From contig CAZMAV010000007.1 of NCBI GenBank assembly GCA_964564415.1, positions 166,179 to 230,178 of the forward strand: a DNA stretch of 64,000 nucleotides. Reading direction: 5' to 3'. A program made the translations under genes and the position numbers. This DNA is from JALEFZ01 sp964564415. Lineage in GTDB: Bacteria; Bacteroidota; Bacteroidia; J057. Of this stretch, positions 62,901 through 64,000 are shown in pieces. The notes beneath the pieces were generated by a model. That model worked only from the letters and a program-made list of their open reading frames with translations. It had not been told where the DNA came from and made no database searches. Position 1 is the stretch's first letter, and every line of letters begins with the position of its first letter.

Positions 62901-63026
62901 CACCAGGAGAAACTTATCGGTAACTTTAAGCAGAAAGTAGACCTGAGTGAGCAGCCCAAGGGGGTATATTTGATCAAGATATCCGACGGAAACAGGGAAG
63001 TTTTCCGCCGAATCATCAAACGATAA
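56943..63026 (+). CDS. Giant modular T9SS-exported surface protein
   Basis: The protein has 2027 residues. The signal peptide ends VYGQ. Four MAM/choice-of-anchor-J-like modules, each starting FENF/FENGxGGWN, occur near residues 135-308, 428-600, 718-918 and 1029-1230; the last two are close duplicates (GRGNGTFGPGSGGW in both). CARDB-like linkers separate them. Residues 1340-1410 resemble an Ig-like module (LKWFDAPVSGSLVAEGDTF), 1570-1890 hold four short Ig-type units (YQWFQDGQ, YFWFSTF, YLWSTGDTT, YIWNTGETT), 1895-1940 a PKD domain, and 1945-2027 the T9SS sorting domain (ISIYPNPTTGEF). It is probably an adhesin or carbohydrate-binding surface protein. The gene has a strong terminator behind it. 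Confidence 0.9.
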   Translation: MKQVFTHILVVLCLIWGSVYGQDARVTSVTNLDLTNCSIYSQGVTLGVQYSNSSTVNIPIVPLSYSLSGGTPVAEVNTVALPGNGTDTYDFTALLSLPNPSSAYTLKIWTAVPGDLNPTNDTLTINFISPGLNNLPFTETFENFTPQSSPAAPGILNNGWTRSSTNNETWHVANNTTPSFATGPNANHTPQGSVFMFTESSGTVLGDVMKLNSPCIDLGGTNGPRLSFWYHMFGSNMGTLELHVISNNDTTLAWQLTGQQQTANGGPWLEAIVDLSTYAGQIIELEFRGTIGNGFNSDMAIDDIFLFDPAPVDPGVVEIITPNGPTCYGPNETITVNIQNLGSAPLDFVANPVTVGAQITGSSTATFSVVEDTGVLPIFGTREVTITTNADLSTIGPYTLKAFTTTAADPNAFNDTTTVPVQNLPVTLGGLTEDFETFSVGFPGILVNNFTRTNTNNVNGWFVRAGPTPTFNTGPNQGNSAIGTRYVYLESASTNAGEEYELATPCVDMSATTAPKLKFFYHMFGSDIGTLDVFVRSGSFNTNVFSISGQQQGGSAAPYDSATIDLTPFQNDVFQVVFRVTTIGGGFGDIAIDDINIFEPPAIDVQALDILSPESSCGLSANEPVIISLVNVGRDTLVDVEASFNPDNTGFVPSEAVPGPIAPGDTVIYTFNSTANFSAAGPHTLEVSVNNIFPPDQNPGNNIISSSFLNFGSTPTTLPYFENFENGPGGWNSGGLNNSWAFGTPAKRTIIGASSGSNAWVTGGLGTQNYNDNEGSFVLAPCFDFSGVVVPIIEFDIWWNAEFSFDGALLESSTDGGLTWQRVGELNDPVNWYNDNTITGLQNLGYNNNFSNRVGWTGRGNGTFGPGSGGWVTASHELTGLGGIGSVLLRVSFGSDFIIADDGFAFDDVRVFEKPPINAEATRLASPSGGCGYSDQTPVSMEYTNVGTQDFDTLVVSYRVNGGPISTDTTVNLLQPGDTIIHVFSQTADMSNLTVNYDVDFWLSLVGDTATVNDSGTISLTPVSIPTVTQYPYVEDFENGQGGWNSEGIPNNFGNVLNSWAFGYPNKNTIRGAASDSNAWVTGGLGPGFFFNNEQSFVISPCLDLSDLTNPQISMNIWWNCPFSSDGAVLQASTDGGVTWENVGNFNDPFNWFNDNTIFGNPGGQQIGWTGRGNGTFGPGSGGWVNAKNALAGLGGESLVRLRVAFGASGFGQDDGFAFDDVFIWDRANDDMASLGFQNLPRTFCNNDNAPIELEIRNDGLLTQGNFPVQVIISGPGGTDTLTQNFSPPLAPDGTAVVNFGTYSNLVGGQYSIIGYPMLANDTTAFNDTTFDSFQINVITTAPTGSSDSICSAVGSQFTLLAQAADTTVDLKWFDAPVSGSLVAEGDTFRTPFLASSQTFYVEASNSESFGVGPITGSFVGTGTWDVSFNEGLNFDVEEAMVLESVRVFPEVGSSGIIRVLVTNPNIPAFNRTAIFNFGGSVIDTTLTLNFEIPVGDDFLITASGTNLGTGNGLFRNFSGATYPYSVPGVVAITGNTITFNNTRYYYFYDWKIRTLGCPSPRTPIDAVLLTPPTVNLGLDGAFCGSYTIDASDPSASSYQWFQDGQPYALGPLQTIDTSGLYSIEVFNGVGCNAEDSVVLTINPAPEVEIGSDTSSCDPILLQANTMSNASYFWFSTFPDDQDSAQVNYTAKGSGTYILTVNALGCTAKDTVDVNILPGPPLNLGMDRTTCSDVTLDAGTGTSYLWSTGDTTQTLTLNAPFIPSDTVSVQVTSLDGCVGADTLIVSQGQEPIIKLADSLAACDNITLNAGDPNLTYIWNTGETTQSIVADSTGIYTVTGTNSDGCVVSKDVKVEILETPDALATYNVTGNGFTVDFVNLSTPIDSSTTFLWSFNDGTGSTSTAQNPTYTFAFSATYQVTLEVTNDCGTDVFKLLVTTSSSIDYLDERISIYPNPTTGEFFISGDDLRLAELQIEVSDLRGKEIYKHHQEKLIGNFKQKVDLSEQPKGVYLIKISDGNREVFRRIIKR

Positions 63027-63046
63027 GCTAATTTATTAGGAATGAG

Positions 63047-63079
63047 GCAGATAGTCCCTAGGGGCTATCTGCTTTTTTT
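63047..63079 (+). terminator. Rho-independent terminator after the giant T9SS gene
   Basis: A stem of about ten to twelve base pairs (63047-63058 with 63061-63072, one G-U pair, compact loop) is followed by seven T residues at 63073-63079. It sits 21 bp beyond the stop at 63026. Confidence 0.88.
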
Positions 63080-63081
63080 AT

Positions 63082-63114
63082 GGTAAAGTTTGCGTTAAGA
63101 AGGGTAAAGTTTTG
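63082..63114 (+). promoter_or_regulatory. Direct repeat in the promoter region of the TPR gene
   Basis: GGTAAAGTTTG at 63082-63092 and GGTAAAGTTTTG at 63103-63114 start 21 bp apart, which is two helical turns, and lie 57-89 bp before the ATG at 63171. The spacing suits a tandem binding site for one regulator. It also looks like two overlapping TAnnnTTTG promoter-like boxes. Confidence 0.4.
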
Positions 63115-63170
63115 GGGTTTTAAGGCCTTTTTGCTTTTTTTGCATTCCAGATTTTTAAGCGAATCTCATC

Positions 63171-63863
63171 ATGGCTAAAAAAGCATCGCAGAAGAACCAA
63201 ATCGAGGAAGAAGAATTTGAGTACGAAGAGGTAGAAGAACAAAAAGGGATAGAGGAAATCATCTCCGAAAACCGCTACCTGATCCTGGGAATCGCAGGAG
63301 CCGTCCTTCTCGTCATTATCGGTTTTATCGGTTTCAAGTTTCTGAAAAAATCTCAAAATACAGAAGCTCAGGAGCTGATGATTGAGGCACCCTATTACTT
63401 CGAAGCTGACTCGCTCGACCGAGCCCTGGAAGGTGATAACCAAAACCTGGGATTCCTCGATATAGCCGATGAGTTTTCTGGTACAAAGGCTGCCGACCAG
63501 GCCAACTACTACTCTGGAATTATCTCCCTCCGTCAGGGCAATCCCGATGCTGCCATAGATTACCTCGAAAAGGTTTCTACCACCAGTAGCCTCCTCGATC
63601 CTATGAAGCACATTGCCCTGGCCAACGCCTACGCTGCTGTCGGTGACTTCGGATCTGCCGCCAGTAACTTTGAAAAGGCCTCTAAATTGCCAGAAGAAAA
63701 TGAGCATACCACTCCTCACATTCTTTTTCAGGCAGGAGAAAGCTACGAGCTTGCCGGCGAAAACGGAAAAGCTCTGCGCCTCTACAAAAAAATTAAAAAC
63801 TCATACCCCGAGGCGGGTGAAAACATGCAGATTGACAAGTACATCGCTCGATTAGAGGAATAA
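63171..63863 (+). CDS. TPR-containing membrane-anchored protein (YfgM-like layout)
   Basis: The protein has 230 residues. It has an acidic N-terminus (IEEEEFEYEEVEEQK), one membrane helix at about residues 36-58, and a soluble part with TPR motifs (ADQANYYSGIISLRQGNPDAAIDYLEKV, KHIALANAYAAVGDFGSAASNFEKA, LFQAGESYELAGENGKALRLYKKI). The topology, a short cytoplasmic tail and a periplasmic TPR domain, matches YfgM and related ancillary proteins. The partner is unknown. Near the right edge of the window no further gene is supported. Confidence 0.85.
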   Translation: MAKKASQKNQIEEEEFEYEEVEEQKGIEEIISENRYLILGIAGAVLLVIIGFIGFKFLKKSQNTEAQELMIEAPYYFEADSLDRALEGDNQNLGFLDIADEFSGTKAADQANYYSGIISLRQGNPDAAIDYLEKVSTTSSLLDPMKHIALANAYAAVGDFGSAASNFEKASKLPEENEHTTPHILFQAGESYELAGENGKALRLYKKIKNSYPEAGENMQIDKYIARLEE

Positions 63864-64000
63864 TTCTTGTCTTCTACTTTAGTATAAAACAACGTGAGTC
63901 TTGGCTAATCCAATAGAAACTTAGGATCAACCTCAGTTAGAAAGAGGAAATCAAATCTTGGTCTTGGCTTTTTATCTTGAAAATGAAATGCGGCAATAGC
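63864..64000. other. Right edge of window
   Basis: Only 137 bases remain after the TPR gene. An ATG at 63983 could begin the next gene, but six codons are not enough to support it. Confidence 0.3.

Noticed and set aside
1..64000. CRISPR array, insertion sequence or prophage
   Set aside because: No evenly spaced direct repeats, transposase, integrase or phage structural genes were seen; the interspersed element near 8.5, 39.05 and 54.5 kb has only three copies here and no enzyme.

Overview
The window looks like a chromosomal segment from a free-living, probably gliding or surface-associated member of the Bacteroidota. The lineage could be Saprospiria, but that is an inference from gene content and not from a phylogenetic marker. 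Four secreted proteins (near 7.0, 17.4, 33.7 and 57 kb) end in the type IX secretion (T9SS) C-terminal sorting domain with its YPNP motif. A GldN-like gliding/secretion protein sits at 48.1 kb. Families common in this phylum are frequent (S46 peptidase, GSCFA, DUF4340, DUF4159, DUF547 and an Lnb-type lipoprotein N-acyltransferase). I see no tRNA, rRNA, CRISPR array, transposase, integrase or phage gene, so most of the window is ordinary core genome.

Layout. 0-13.6 kb: an unrecognised secreted protein on the minus strand, then a plus-strand run of adk, obg, a small Lys/Pro-rich protein, an M16 peptidase and uvrC. This is followed by a T9SS-exported sugar-dehydrogenase-like protein, a DUF1801 protein, a large beta-propeller/beta-barrel outer-membrane fusion and a DUF4340 protein. 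13.6-24.9 kb: mixed-strand small operons (DUF4159, DUF2461, Sir2-surE, a SprB-repeat T9SS protein, DUF547, VanZ, GSCFA, purB, lipoproteins), with several tail-to-tail overlaps. 25.2-33.5 kb: a 532-residue protein with a long charged helix. Facing it is a minus-strand envelope run of lpxB, an FAD oxidoreductase, a putative Lnb acyltransferase and a periplasmic coiled-coil protein, preceded by tex. 33.7-41.7 kb: a PKD/SprB T9SS protein, rmuC, DUF1415, yjjX and an S46 dipeptidyl-peptidase. 41.7-46.4 kb: a minus-strand run of an FAD/NAD(P) oxidoreductase, a polytopic 4Fe-4S membrane protein, cutA, a GNAT acetyltransferase and an SDR, leading into the S46 peptidase. 46.6-54.2 kb: a small secreted protein with an in-frame TGA before a cysteine-rich tail, prmC, the GldN-like gene, a B12-dependent ribonucleotide reductase and a PAS histidine kinase. 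54.7-64 kb: a PhoB/PhoR-like two-component pair, a 2027-residue modular T9SS protein and a TPR membrane protein.

Three non-coding or poorly described signals stand out. (1) At 46.6-47.06 kb an open frame crosses a TGA and continues for 52 codons encoding seven cysteines. (2) A roughly 100-bp interspersed palindromic element has copies near 8.5, 39.05 and 54.5 kb. (3) The FAD oxidoreductase and polyferredoxin membrane protein are paired in one operon, with no recognised pathway partner.

Many true starts are internal ATGs behind longer open frames. Where a signal peptide, lipobox or family N-terminus fixed the start, this is stated in the entry.
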